Source: Paraburkholderia caffeinilytica (GTDB taxonomy: Bacteria; Pseudomonadota; Gammaproteobacteria; Burkholderiales; Burkholderiaceae). Taken from it: a stretch of DNA of 64,000 nt. Numbering within the stretch: the first letter of the stretch is position 1; every line of letters starts with the position of its first letter. Below the pieces are notes generated by a model that searched no databases, was not told where the DNA came from, and saw only the letters and a program-made list of their open reading frames with translations. Location of the stretch: the NCBI RefSeq assembly GCF_003368325.1, contig NZ_CP031466.1, forward strand, positions 124,001-188,000, in the 5' to 3' direction. Below, in pieces: positions 35,627 through 43,718 of this stretch. The translations under genes were made by a program, and so were the position numbers.

Positions 35627-36247
35627 ATGAGGAATGTACGTACATCATTGATAGTCGGAGTGCTTCTCCTCGAGCTGGTGTTCGGCGCTTTTTTATTGTT
35701 ACAAAAAAGCCAGCGCTCGACGCCCGACGCTGACGTCGCGACAAACGGCTCGGCGGAATGGGCCGCGACTTCTCGCCAATCGGGTGACACGCATGTGACC
35801 GCGGGAACCGTGGTCGGCGCGACGCCGCTCTCCGCCAACACAGCGACCGACCCTAAACAGTCCGCGAGCGGGACAGTGGTAACCGTGTCCGACTTGCCGG
35901 CTCAGGGCGTCGTGCCAGTGCCGCGAGTGGACACACAGCCACGCGAACCGGTCGCGGTTCATCGTTACGTCGAGCCGAAGACCGACCCCGTGCCGCGAGC
36001 CGAAGGCAGGCGGGACAGTCTGCATCGTCATGGCTCGAATCCGGCCGCGTCAGCGATCACGGATCAACTGGTCAAGGAGTCCGCGCAACTCGATCCGGCA
36101 TTGCCGCCGCCGGTTCAACCCGGTCGTAATGACTCGTATCGTGCCGGGTCGAACCCGGTTGCGGCTGCCATGACGGATCAACTGGTGAGACAGTCCGCGA
36201 AACTCGATCCGTCACTGCCGCCGCCAAACCAGCCCGACATGAAATAA
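35627..36247 (+). CDS. Membrane-anchored Pro/Thr-rich protein with C-terminal tandem repeats
   Basis: A 206-residue protein with one N-terminal hydrophobic helix (SLIVGVLLLELVFGAFLLL) and a polar, probably disordered remainder, suggesting anchoring in the inner membrane with a periplasmic tail. The C-terminus has two copies of an about 35-residue repeat: GSNPAASAITDQLVKESAQL then DPALPPP, and GSNPVAAAMTDQLVRQSAKL then DPSLPPP. The ATG at 35627 is the first start that gives the membrane helix at the end. No known family was recognised. Confidence 0.7.
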   Translation: MRNVRTSLIVGVLLLELVFGAFLLLQKSQRSTPDADVATNGSAEWAATSRQSGDTHVTAGTVVGATPLSANTATDPKQSASGTVVTVSDLPAQGVVPVPRVDTQPREPVAVHRYVEPKTDPVPRAEGRRDSLHRHGSNPAASAITDQLVKESAQLDPALPPPVQPGRNDSYRAGSNPVAAAMTDQLVRQSAKLDPSLPPPNQPDMK

Positions 36248-36271
36248 GCGCGCAACGCGAAGCGCGGACGG

Positions 36272-36784
36272 CTACCGGTAGAACACGTAGTCCGCGAGAT
36301 AGGGCGAGCTGCCGGATTCATGTTCTGTGGAACACGCTGCCGTCGGCGCCAACCCGCCGACGGTATGCACGCGCTGCACATACCGCACGGTTGAAAGTGC
36401 GCCGCTACCGGACGTGCTATGCGTTTCGAGCAATAGCTGGGGAATGCTCGCTCGCGTTTCGCTGGGCTGCTGCGCAAGCACGTGGCCGACGATCCGGCTG
36501 CCATCTTCCGCTTCCCATGAAGGCCCCGCGCCGTGCTTGACCGCAGCGTGGCCGCTCGCGTCGTAGAGCGTTGCCAGTGGGCTCTTGAACACCCATCCCA
36601 GACGATGCTGTGTGTCGAATTCGCACGAATAGTTCTGTACGCCGGACGCAGCGAGTGTCATCACGCGCTCGGCCTGGGGTGGGTCGATGGATGCATTCGA
36701 GGGACTGGCGGACGGCATGGCACACGCAACCAGCATGGATGCGGCGACGGTTGCGAAGCCTGCTTGCGAAACTTTCCTGAGCAT
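36272..36784 (-). CDS. DUF3455 lipoprotein-like protein
   Basis: A 170-residue protein with a lipoprotein-type signal (SMLVACAMP, lipobox cysteine at about 21). The mature part follows DUF3455: GVQNYSCEFD, WVFKSPLATLYDASGHAAVK, HGAGPSWEAEDGSRIVG, and VRYVQRVHTVGG. GAGGTGA lies 5-6 bases before the ATG at 36784, and that ribosome-binding site abuts a heptanucleotide repeat tract. The family has no known function. It converges with the preceding repeat-bearing gene. Confidence 0.82.
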   Translation of the reverse strand: MLRKVSQAGFATVAASMLVACAMPSASPSNASIDPPQAERVMTLAASGVQNYSCEFDTQHRLGWVFKSPLATLYDASGHAAVKHGAGPSWEAEDGSRIVGHVLAQQPSETRASIPQLLLETHSTSGSGALSTVRYVQRVHTVGGLAPTAACSTEHESGSSPYLADYVFYR

Positions 36785-36795
36785 GGATATCACCT

Positions 36796-36844
36796 CGAGT
36801 GGCGAGTGGCGAGTGGCGAGTGGCGAGTGGCGAGTGGCGAGTGG
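36796..36844. repeat. Seven perfect CGAGTGG repeats before the DUF3455 gene
   Basis: Seven head-to-tail copies of the 7-base unit CGAGTGG (CCACTCG on the coding strand). The last copy touches the ribosome-binding site of the DUF3455 gene. Copy number here could change by slipped-strand mispairing and alter the leader or promoter spacing. Confidence 0.95.
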
Positions 36845-36966
36845 TGCATGGCGCATAGCGGTTGTGGCCGCCGGGCACGGCCGTTGAACCGGATAGTCGG
36901 GATCGTACGCGTGATCTTATATGCGCCGGGAATCGGCGTGTGCGTCACCCGCGCGACTCCAGAACC

Positions 36967-38319
36967 TCATGCTGCGCCCGTCGCAGCCTGGTCTGCCACG
37001 CGGGAGATCCGGTTTCGGACTACCGCGATCGCCTGCTTGAGTGCATACACGTCCTGGAAATAACGCTGCGGCATCTGGATCTGGTTGGCGTACGCATCGA
37101 TGTGCTCGATCTCGTCCCGCCATTGCGCAATCTGATCCGGCGTTGGATGGCTGGTTTTCCATATTTCGTCTTCGAGCGCCTTGATCTCGCGATACCAGAC
37201 CACCAGGCGTTTTTTTATGCGTGCCTCCGCCATGCGCGGCAACGCCTGTAGCAGGCCGAGCAATAAAGCCATGAAGGGGAGCAGGATCAGCAGACGTCGT
37301 TCGATGAAGCTGGCGAGCCAGAATGGCAGGTAGCGCTGCAGGAACGGGCGCCCCGTTTTGAAGTAACGCTCACTCTCTTCGGAAACGGGAAAGTCCTCGG
37401 TATTCAGATTGGGAAACACGCCAAGCGGCGTGAAGTAATCTTCGCCGCCGTGGACGGTTTTGGCCGCGTCCAGCAACAGGTAGACCAGCGCGGGATGCAG
37501 CGTGTCCTTGGCGACGAGCAACGCGGTGGCGGCGAGCAGCGTGACGTCGGTTTGCGGCAGATCGTTGACGATGCTGGTCGCGGCGCGCGGAAAAATAACC
37601 TTGGATAGCGACGGGAATTTCTGCACCAGCGCATCGGCCTGCACGAAACTCATCAGCTTGAGATTGCTGTTCAGCAGTGTTGTCTGCATGGGCGCATCGG
37701 GCCTGCCGATGAAGAAAGCCGCATCCAGTTGACCGTTTTCGAGGGCTTGATAGGACTTGACCGCGTCCATTTCGAGCAGCGTCGTATTGTCCCGCGTGAT
37801 GCCGCTGTAGCCGAGCAACACCTGGGAGACGTTCAGCAGGCCGCTACCGGGAATGCCGATTGAAATCCGCTTGCCACGCAGTTGTGCCAGCCGGTTGACG
37901 GTGGATTCGCCACGGTAGAACACCCAGATGGGTTCATAGGAGACAGCGGCGATCGTCTGCAGGTGGTCGGTTTCTTTCGGACTGGTGGTGCCGGACTGGA
38001 CAAAGCCCACCTCGTATTCGTTGTCCGGATCTCTCAGCCGCTGATAGTTCTCGCTCGAACCCGACGAACCGCGGATATCGAGCTTGATGCCGTCACGCTT
38101 CAGGATAGGCGCATAGCGATCTGCAAAGCCGCGATAGATCCCGTTGTCCGCGCCGGTTGTGATGACGATGGTGTGCCGGAAGGCAGGCTCGAGCATGGCC
38201 CATAGGCCCCAACCCAACGCGGCTATCAGCAGTATCGCGCCGGCGATGAGAAACCGCCGGCGACCCGGTGTCATGGGGCGTTTTTCATTGCGGTGAAGCG
38301 CTGGGTTGTGCCTGGGCAT
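36967..38319 (-). CDS. Membrane-tethered TAXI-family solute-binding protein
   Basis: A 450-residue protein of the TAXI (TRAP-associated extracytoplasmic immunogenic) binding family. An N-terminal membrane helix (FLIAGAILLIAALGWGLWAM) is probably uncleaved. The binding domain includes TTGADNGIYRGFADRYAPIL, RGSSGSSENYQRL and VGFVQSGTTSP. A second membrane helix lies near residues 355-380 (LLILLPFMALLLGLLQALP), and about 70 charged helical residues follow in the cytoplasm. AGAGG precedes the ATG at 38319. No TRAP permease is nearby. The two-helix layout suggests a sensor or a tethered receptor; the OmpR-type regulator upstream is a possible partner. Confidence 0.85.
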   Translation of the reverse strand: MPRHNPALHRNEKRPMTPGRRRFLIAGAILLIAALGWGLWAMLEPAFRHTIVITTGADNGIYRGFADRYAPILKRDGIKLDIRGSSGSSENYQRLRDPDNEYEVGFVQSGTTSPKETDHLQTIAAVSYEPIWVFYRGESTVNRLAQLRGKRISIGIPGSGLLNVSQVLLGYSGITRDNTTLLEMDAVKSYQALENGQLDAAFFIGRPDAPMQTTLLNSNLKLMSFVQADALVQKFPSLSKVIFPRAATSIVNDLPQTDVTLLAATALLVAKDTLHPALVYLLLDAAKTVHGGEDYFTPLGVFPNLNTEDFPVSEESERYFKTGRPFLQRYLPFWLASFIERRLLILLPFMALLLGLLQALPRMAEARIKKRLVVWYREIKALEDEIWKTSHPTPDQIAQWRDEIEHIDAYANQIQMPQRYFQDVYALKQAIAVVRNRISRVADQAATGAA

Positions 38320-38559
38320 TGTTTGCCTCTCGCATTCGGCGCTGTTCGCCAGGTCTTTGCCACGCACAATCGACGCAGAGAAAACATCGAGCTCACGGCC
38401 TTGCCGATCGTTGCAGGCGCCGTTGCTCAGTTCGTTGCGTGAAGCGTTGACCTTGCCGCGCCGCTAGTGGTGTCAGACAGCCAGCATGGATAATGCAGCG
38501 CCGTGAACGCCTTGTCCATCTCCGCGCTCAGGGTGGCGATCGTCGCGACGAGCGGCGAT

Positions 38560-39282
38560 TCAGTGCGTCGAGGACGATTGCGCGCCGTCCGGCACAAATA
38601 CATAACCATGACTGCGGACGGTCTGGATGAACCGCGGCGTGGAGGGGTCCGCTTCGAGAATCCTGCGCAAGCGCCACACCTGGACATCGACACCCCGGTC
38701 GGTATGATCGTCTTTCGGGCCGTGCAGCAATTCCAGCAATTGCTCACGAGTCAGCGTGCGCATGGGGTGATCGACGAAGATCTTAAGCAGCGCGAATTCT
38801 CCCGCCGATAGCGTGAGCCGGCTGTTCTCCATTGTGAGCGCGCGCAACTCAAGATCCAGCGTGAATGGGCCGAATCCGACGACCTGTTGTTTTTCGCGCG
38901 CGGCGCCCGACGCGGTCAAGGTTCGTCGCCGCAACACGGCGCGCATGCGCGCAAGCAGTTCGCGAGGATTGAAGGGTTTGCCGATGCAGTCGTCCGCGCC
39001 CATTTCGAGCCCGACGATCCGGTCCATGTCGTCGGGCCCCGAAGCCAGAATCACGGGGACGGTGTTGCCCGCGGCGCGTAGCGTGCTCAGCGCCGCGAGG
39101 CCATTCACACCTTGCATGATCTGGTCGAGGACGATCAGATCGGGCGGGTTCCGTTCGATGTGTTCGCCGAGCGACTTCACCTCGTGCAAAACGGAGACCG
39201 CCATGCCCTCTCGTCCGAGAAAGTCGGCCAGCGACCCGAGTAGTTCGACATCGTCGTCAACGACCAGTATTTGAGTTGTCAT
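38560..39282 (-). CDS. OmpR-family response regulator
   Basis: A 240-residue two-domain regulator. The receiver has ILVVDDD, the phosphate-accepting aspartate D53 in LIVLDQIMQG, and the lysine in CIGKPFNPRELLARM. The C-terminal winged helix has LTLSAGEFALLKIFVDHP and VQVWRLRRILEADPS with FIQTVRSHGYVF. The frame is open upstream to 39513, but the ATG at 39282 is the normal start. No histidine kinase lies in the neighbourhood. The TAXI-type membrane protein follows 240 bases downstream on the same strand. Confidence 0.9.
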   Translation of the reverse strand: MTTQILVVDDDVELLGSLADFLGREGMAVSVLHEVKSLGEHIERNPPDLIVLDQIMQGVNGLAALSTLRAAGNTVPVILASGPDDMDRIVGLEMGADDCIGKPFNPRELLARMRAVLRRRTLTASGAAREKQQVVGFGPFTLDLELRALTMENSRLTLSAGEFALLKIFVDHPMRTLTREQLLELLHGPKDDHTDRGVDVQVWRLRRILEADPSTPRFIQTVRSHGYVFVPDGAQSSSTH

Positions 39283-39562
39283 AGTGGGGAAATCGAACGC
39301 ATAGACCGGCAAACAGGGGTGCAACGACGTTGGCTTCCACCTCACGGTTGCCGGATTGGCCGCGCCGGCTTTCGGCGCCGTCAGGCTGCGCGTGATCCGC
39401 GAACGTCGTGCTCCAGCTTCTTTAACGGCGCAACCTGCGGGAATCCGTCGCCGAATGCTGTTTTTTTTAAGGTCGTGGCGCCCATCGAGCGCGCCAGGCC
39501 GGCGCCTTCCCATGCCAGGTGGCGTAGCATGGCAAACTCCGCGCGCCTATCGTCCATGTCCG

Positions 39563-40483
39563 ATGCATCCCACTCGCCCATTACCGCCTCTTCTGTCCTT
39601 ACGCGCTTTTGAAGCCGCCGCGAGGCGTCTGAGTTTCAGCCATGCGGCTCAGGAACTCTTCGTGACCCAAAGCGCCATCAGCCATCAGATCCAGAGGCTG
39701 GAATCCGACCTGGGCGTCGCATTGTTCGAGCGACGCACGCGCGCCATCGAGCTCACGCCGGAGGGAAGGGCGTACTACGGCAAGGTGCACGCGGCATTCG
39801 AACTTCTGCGAGCAGGCACGAGCGAGGTTCGCGCCCACGCCGGCGAGCGGGTCACGCTGACGGTCGGCATATTGGCGTCGTTTGCCACGCGCTGGCTGGC
39901 GCCGCGCTTGCATGCGTTCTCGGCTGCGCATCCCGGGATCGACCTGCAACTGCGACCCGAGATCGCGCTGGCCGACGTGTCCGGCGGCGAGGTCGACGTG
40001 GCGATCCGCTACGGCCGCGGCGGCTGGCCGGGCGTGCGGTCGCAGCAACTCATGCCTGAGCGTTTGTCGCTGGTTTGCATCCCGTCGCTCATCGAGGGAA
40101 AGAGCCGTCCGCGCAAGCCGCAGGACCTGCTGCGCTTTCCACTTCTGGCGTCGTATTCAAAGCATTCGTTCGAGTGGGAAGTCTGGGCGCACCGTTTCGG
40201 ACTGGACCTGACCCGGGCGCAGCGCGTGCAGTTGCATGACTACAACATCGTTGTGGAAGCGGCCCTCGCGGGGCAGGGCATCGCCATGGGCCGCCATCGG
40301 CTGATTGCCCGGCAACTGGCGAGCAAAGCACTGGTCGAGGCGCTGCCCGATGCGGTGCTCGACGATCCTCGCATCGGTTGGTGGCTCGTCACACCGAAGG
40401 GGACGTTGGGCGGCCCAACGTCCGCTTTCCGCACGTGGATCACGCAGACAGCCGCGCAAGACTCGTTGGACAGCACGCATTAG
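39563..40483 (+). CDS. LysR-family regulator (GcvA-like)
   Basis: A 306-residue LysR regulator. The winged helix has LSLRAFEAAARRLSFSHAAQ and VTQSAISHQIQRLESDL; the effector domain has VGILASFATRWLAPRLHAF and VDVAIRYGRGGWPGV. The ATG at 39563 is chosen over upstream frames that show no domain. It is divergent from the OmpR-type regulator and lies 192 bases before a class-V aminotransferase, which may be its target. Effector unknown. Confidence 0.88.
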   Translation: MHPTRPLPPLLSLRAFEAAARRLSFSHAAQELFVTQSAISHQIQRLESDLGVALFERRTRAIELTPEGRAYYGKVHAAFELLRAGTSEVRAHAGERVTLTVGILASFATRWLAPRLHAFSAAHPGIDLQLRPEIALADVSGGEVDVAIRYGRGGWPGVRSQQLMPERLSLVCIPSLIEGKSRPRKPQDLLRFPLLASYSKHSFEWEVWAHRFGLDLTRAQRVQLHDYNIVVEAALAGQGIAMGRHRLIARQLASKALVEALPDAVLDDPRIGWWLVTPKGTLGGPTSAFRTWITQTAAQDSLDSTH

Positions 40484-40675
40484 TTTCGCTCATGCATGGC
40501 GTGTAAAAATTGATTGGTCACGCGCGGGTCGAGTCCATAGGATCGGAAATCCCGTACGATCGGAGGGACCGGATATGACCTCTTCGATCTGCGCACGTGA
40601 GCCGCTGTCTCCCTGACACGCGCCCACACGCGAACCCAACGCGCGCTATCGAACCATTGGACCACTGGACCAGCC

Positions 40676-41872
40676 ATGCCTTCTTCTCTCTCGCCCGCTG
40701 CCGTGGACGCGTTGCGCGCCCGCACGCCAGGTGCTCAAAGCACCACGCATTTCAATCACGCGGGGGCCTCGCTGCCGTCGTCCGCCACGCTGGAGGCGAT
40801 GCGCGCTCACCTTTGGCGCGAGGCCACGATGGGGCCGATGGAAGCCGGCGTAGCGGGACGTGAGCAGACCGAGCGCGCTCGCGTGCTGGCCGCGCGACTG
40901 CTGAACGCCCGTTCGACGGAGATCGCCCTGACCACCGGCAACTCGGCGGGGTGGGGCACCGCATTCGCCGCGTTAGGACCGTGGCGATCCGGAGAGCGGA
41001 TCCTGGTCGGGCGTCACGAGTGGGGCGGGAATCTCGCGGCCATGTACCTGTCGGCGCGGCGCGCGGGCGCGACGATCGACGTCATACCGTCCGATTCCAG
41101 CGGCGCCGTGGATCCGCAGGCGCTGGAGGCTATGCTCGACGACCGTGTGCGCCTGATCGCGCTGACCTGGCTACCGGCGAACGGCGGACTGATCAATCCG
41201 GCCGCGGCGATCGGGCAGGTTGCACGCCGCCACGGCATCCCCTACTTTGTCGATGCGGCTCAGGCGGTTGGACAACTTCCTGTCGACGTCGCCGAGATCG
41301 GCTGCGACGTTCTGACCGGCGTGTGCCGCAAGGCGCTGCGCGGTCCGAGAGGCACCGGCCTGTTGTATGTGCGAGAGGATTTTCTATCCCGCCTGACGCC
41401 GGCATTCGTCGACATGCGATCCGCGCCGCTGGGTGCTGACGGCGAATCCGTCTTGCGGGACGACGCGGTGCGTTTCGAGTCGGCGGAAGCATCGCTGGCG
41501 CTGCATTGCGGGCTGGCTAACGCGTTGGAAGAGGCGTTGGAAATCGGCGTTGAGAATATTCGCGCGCGGATCGACGGCATTGCGCAAGCGTTGCGCGGGC
41601 AACTCGCTGCGATCCCCGGTGTGACCGTGCTGGATCAGGGCCGGGAGCAATCGGGGCTGGTGGCGTTCAACATAGCGGGCCTGGAGGCCGCGTCGGTGCA
41701 GCGCAGCCTGGCGGATCGGGGTATCGCGATCGGCAGTAACGGCGTGGCCTACACGCCTCTTGATATGCAGTCCAGAGGACTCGCGCAGATCGCGCGAGCG
41801 TCGGTCAGCTACCTGACTACGCAGCCGGAAATCGACAGGTTACTGGATGGGATACGAAGCCTGGCACGCTAA
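40676..41872 (+). CDS. Aminotransferase class V-fold PLP enzyme
   Basis: A 398-residue fold-type-I PLP enzyme. THFNHAGASLPSSATLEAM is the usual start, LTTGNSAGWGTAFAAL the cofactor loop, and YFVDAAQAVGQLPVDV carries the aspartate that contacts the pyridine nitrogen. The Schiff-base lysine is in GVCRKALRGPRGTGLLYV. This matches the isopenicillin-N-epimerase/cysteine-desulfurase-like branch. True substrate unknown; amino-acid lyase, desulfurase or epimerase activities are all possible. It may be controlled by the LysR gene upstream. Confidence 0.87.
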   Translation: MPSSLSPAAVDALRARTPGAQSTTHFNHAGASLPSSATLEAMRAHLWREATMGPMEAGVAGREQTERARVLAARLLNARSTEIALTTGNSAGWGTAFAALGPWRSGERILVGRHEWGGNLAAMYLSARRAGATIDVIPSDSSGAVDPQALEAMLDDRVRLIALTWLPANGGLINPAAAIGQVARRHGIPYFVDAAQAVGQLPVDVAEIGCDVLTGVCRKALRGPRGTGLLYVREDFLSRLTPAFVDMRSAPLGADGESVLRDDAVRFESAEASLALHCGLANALEEALEIGVENIRARIDGIAQALRGQLAAIPGVTVLDQGREQSGLVAFNIAGLEAASVQRSLADRGIAIGSNGVAYTPLDMQSRGLAQIARASVSYLTTQPEIDRLLDGIRSLAR

Positions 41873-41918
41873 GTCGAACGATTTTCGCCGGCATGACGCG
41901 ACGATCGATTGCCTCTCA

Positions 41919-41937
41919 AACGAGACCAATTCTCATT
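41919..41937 (+). promoter_or_regulatory. Fur-box-like site upstream of bacterioferritin
   Basis: AACGAGACCAATTCTCATT is 19 bases long with inverted arms AACGAGA and TCTCATT (6 of 7 matching), close to the AATGAGAAT-type Fur box. It lies about 185 bases before bfr. Iron-responsive control is a plausible inference. Confidence 0.55.
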
Positions 41938-42080
41938 CGTAGCGTCGACCGGGTCATGCACTATGCTGCGCTAACGGGTGCCGCACATGAGCCGCGTGAT
42001 GCTGCGCACAAGACAGCATCGCGCAACATGACGCCGCATCACGCGAAGTGAGGTGCCTGAGAGACGTCTGCGCGTCATTC

Positions 42081-42105
42081 GTGGCGTGGCGTGGCGTGGC
42101 GTGGC
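42081..42105 (+). repeat. Five perfect GTGGC repeats in the bfr leader
   Basis: Five tandem GTGGC units end six bases before the GGGAGGG ribosome-binding site of bfr. A change in copy number would alter leader length or structure without touching the reading frame. Confidence 0.93.
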
Positions 42106-42121
42106 GAATAGGGGAGGGAAT

Positions 42122-42598
42122 ATGCAAGGAGATGCCAAGGTTCTCGAATACCTGAACGCGCAATTGAAGAATGAGCTGACCGCGATCAACCAGTATTTCC
42201 TGCACGCCAGGATGTATGGTCACTGGGGCCTGAAAGGTCTCGGCAAGCACGAGTACGACGAATCGATCGGCGAGATGAAGCACGCCGATCTGCTGATCGA
42301 GCGCATCTTCGTACTGGACGGTTTACCGAATTTGCAGGACCTGCACAAATTGCTGATCGGCGAGGAAACGCAGGAAATCCTTGAGTGCGATCTCAAGCTC
42401 GAGCGGATGTCGCAGGCCACGTGCAAGGAAGCCATTGCCTACTGCGAGACAGTCAGCGATTTCGTCTCACGCGCGATCCTCACTCATATTCTCGACGATA
42501 CCGAGGAACATATCGACTGGCTCGAGACCAATCTGGCGTTGATCGACAAGGTGGGGATTCAGAACTATCAGCAATCGGCCATGGAGTCGCCGGAATGA
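42122..42598 (+). CDS. bfr: Bacterioferritin
   Basis: A 158-residue haem-binding ferritin that oxidises and stores iron as a 24-mer. The haem-ligand methionine is M52 in GEMKHAD. Ferroxidase ligands E18, E51, H54, E94 and H130 line up with the Escherichia coli protein. Position 127 is Thr in [11 protein letters not shown] where E. coli has the bridging glutamate, with Glu at 128 and 129. The start at 42122 has a strong ribosome-binding site. It is preceded by a Fur-box-like site and a GTGGC repeat tract. No bfd gene is beside it. Confidence 0.94.
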   Translation: MQGDAKVLEYLNAQLKNELTAINQYFLHARMYGHWGLKGLGKHEYDESIGEMKHADLLIERIFVLDGLPNLQDLHKLLIGEETQEILECDLKLERMSQATCKEAIAYCETVSDFVSRAILTHILDDTEEHIDWLETNLALIDKVGIQNYQQSAMESPE

Positions 42599-42697
42599 TT
42601 TCGCCGGGGCGAAGGTCGACGCCGTGAACGCGCCGTCGACCCTGCGTCGTCACGCGCTACGGCCGCCCATCAGCATCGAATTCTCCTCTGGACGCGC

Positions 42698-43612
42698 TCA
42701 TTGCCCAAGCGGCTCCTGAGTCGTGTTCCAGTCCGATTGGCGCGCGAGTTCAACGAACGCTTTCAGATAATCGATCGCCGCGTCTGTCTCGCGCACACCG
42801 AGAAAAATCTGCTTGGCGATGCCACGCTTGCCCAATCTGACCGGACTGATGGCGACCTTGCCGGCGTACTCTTCCACCAGCCAGCGAGGCAGCGCGGCAA
42901 CGCCCCGTCCACTGGCCACCATTTGCAACATGATGTCGGTTGTCTCGATGATCTTGTGGCGCTTCGGCATGACGTTGACCGGCATCAGAAACTGGTTGTA
43001 GATATCCAGCCGATCGATTTCCACCGGGTAGGTAATGAGAACTTCATCCGCAAGTTCCTCGGGCGGAACAAAGGGCAACTGCGCCAGTCGATGCCCACGG
43101 CCGACCACCAGCACCTGCTCGTAGTCGAACACCGGCTCGAAGCGTAAACCGGGTTTTCTCAATGGGTCCGGCGTGACCAGAATGTCGATGTCGTAACCGA
43201 ACAGCGCGCCAATGCCGCCAAACTGGAATTTCTGTTTGACGTCGACATCCACGTCCGGCCACCGCGCGAGATACGGCGAGACCACCTTGAGCAGCCACTG
43301 ATAGCAAGGGTGGCACTCCATACCGATGCGAAGCGTGCCGCGCTGCCCCTCGGCGTATTGTTTCATCCGTTCTTCCGCGTGTTCCATTTGCGGCAGCACC
43401 CGGTTGGCAAGCGCCAGCAGATATTGACCCGCCTGGGTCAGACGCAGCGTTCGGCCCTCGCGGTCCCATACGGCGGTGCCCAATTGCTGCTCCATCTTCT
43501 TGACGGTGTGACTCAGCGCCGATTGCGTCAGGCACAGCACGTTGGCGGCCGCAGTCAGGGACCCTTGCCGGTCCACTTCCCGAATGATCGTCAGATGGGT
43601 TCGTTCGAGCAT
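42698..43612 (-). CDS. metR: LysR-family activator MetR of methionine synthesis
   Basis: A 304-residue LysR regulator of MetR type: MLERTHLTIIREVDRQGSLT, LCLTQSALSHTVKKMEQQLG, and the effector region RIGMECHPCYQWLLKVV typical of MetR. It is divergent from metE with 106 bases between, the classical arrangement in which MetR activates metE with homocysteine as co-effector. An AT-rich palindromic region lies between the two. Confidence 0.92.
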   Translation of the reverse strand: MLERTHLTIIREVDRQGSLTAAANVLCLTQSALSHTVKKMEQQLGTAVWDREGRTLRLTQAGQYLLALANRVLPQMEHAEERMKQYAEGQRGTLRIGMECHPCYQWLLKVVSPYLARWPDVDVDVKQKFQFGGIGALFGYDIDILVTPDPLRKPGLRFEPVFDYEQVLVVGRGHRLAQLPFVPPEELADEVLITYPVEIDRLDIYNQFLMPVNVMPKRHKIIETTDIMLQMVASGRGVAALPRWLVEEYAGKVAISPVRLGKRGIAKQIFLGVRETDAAIDYLKAFVELARQSDWNTTQEPLGQ

Positions 43613-43643
43613 GGCAAGTCCATGAAGGAAACTAATTGATCAA

Positions 43644-43666
43644 TGAAATAATGCCATTATATTTCA
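43644..43666. promoter_or_regulatory. Candidate MetR operator between metR and metE
   Basis: TGAAATAATG and ATTATATTTCA form an imperfect inverted repeat in an AT-rich stretch unlike its surroundings. The outer TGAA/TTCA halves are those of MetR sites, though the spacing is longer than the compact consensus, so more than one site may overlap here. Confidence 0.5.
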
Positions 43667-43718
43667 TGGGTCATTCGCCCTATGATCGAGCCGTTCATTT
43701 TCGGAGCGGCTCATCAAC

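Noticed and set aside
36796..36844. Repeat tract considered as a CRISPR fragment
   Set aside because: The seven units are contiguous with no spacers and are only seven bases long.
43613..43718. SAM or cobalamin riboswitch before metE
   Set aside because: The leader is only about 100 bases, AT-rich with MetR-like repeats, and shows no riboswitch core; MetR control explains the region.
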